From Clostridia bacterium (GTDB lineage Bacteria > Bacillota > Clostridia > Oscillospirales > Acutalibacteraceae): 6,261 nt of DNA. The stretch lies in contig CAAFXD010000013.1 in NCBI GenBank assembly GCA_900766945.1, positions 1 to 6,261 of the forward strand, written 5' to 3'. The notes beneath the pieces are model-generated. The model was not told the DNA's origin, made no database searches, and worked only from the letters and a program-made list of their open reading frames with translations. The position numbers and the translations under genes were made by a program. Position 1 is the first letter of the stretch; each line of letters opens with the position of its first letter. Below, piece after piece: positions 6,234-6,261 of the stretch.

Positions 6234-6260
6234 TTAAATATCCATATCCTTCTCTTTCAC
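6234..6260 (-). CDS. Possible C-terminal tail of a leftward gene entering from the right edge
   Basis: The minus strand reads eight codons, VKEKDMDI, then TAA (6236-6234). A small hairpin GGCGGA/TCCGCC (6206-6211 with 6219-6224) follows, with TTTT only 8 nt beyond its stem. This is compatible with the end of a gene converging on the LCP gene, but eight codons are too few to recognise a product and the frame could be chance. Confidence 0.2.
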   Translation of the reverse strand: MKEKDMDI

Positions 6261-6261
6261 A

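Larger units (their letters stand above)
5906..6261. other. Gene-poor region with palindromic repeats after the LCP gene
   Basis: No convincing complete gene is seen in this stretch. It holds an inverted repeat CGATTGG/CCAATCG (5932-5938 with 5966-5972), the REP-like units described separately, a TGGGCAG/CTGCCCA stem (6088-6094 with 6108-6114) and two small GC-rich hairpins (6166-6181 and 6206-6224). None is followed by a proper T-run in the LCP direction, so no terminator for that gene can be named. Confidence 0.6.

Overview
The window looks like a chromosomal segment of a Bacillota bacterium, most likely a clostridial gut-type lineage near Oscillospiraceae. The reasons are a DUF2628-type 'prokaryotic RING' zinc protein, a LytR-CpsA-Psr (LCP) wall ligase with a long cytoplasmic tail, strong GGAGG ribosome sites and sigma-A-like promoters. 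The placement is an inference from protein families; no rRNA is present.

Layout. A divergent promoter region at about 4347-4540 separates two units. Leftward (minus strand) run aspS (4346-2592, aspartyl-tRNA synthetase), a broken REP-associated tyrosine transposase or RAYT (2571-1925), purB (1917-487, adenylosuccinate lyase) and the N-terminal part of a RING/zinc-ribbon protein (431 to the left edge). All four are collinear with short gaps and may be co-transcribed. Rightward is a single LCP-family gene (4541-5905). The last 356 bases (5906-6261) hold no convincing complete gene. They contain a composite of palindromic repeats and, at the very edge, a possible tail of a leftward gene.

The main point of interest is the transposase and its repeats. 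The RAYT is interrupted by two GC-rich palindromic elements. One of 27 nt (2374-2400) sits in frame and adds nine codons. One of 89 nt (2128-2216) breaks the frame. Removing exactly those 89 nt in silico rejoins the two halves into one open frame that continues through the family's usual C-terminal WQRGFYEHIIRN region. A third copy of the 27-nt unit lies at 5988-6014, downstream of the LCP gene, with a base-pair-preserving change in its stem. Every copy begins with GTAG directly at the foot of the hairpin, which is the known hallmark of REP sequences handled by RAYTs. This fits a clostridial RAYT/REP system in which the repeats invaded their own transposase gene.

The housekeeping genes appear intact. 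AspRS charges tRNA with aspartate, PurB acts twice in purine synthesis, and the LCP protein is predicted to attach glycopolymers to the cell wall. No functional link between them is evident beyond shared orientation.
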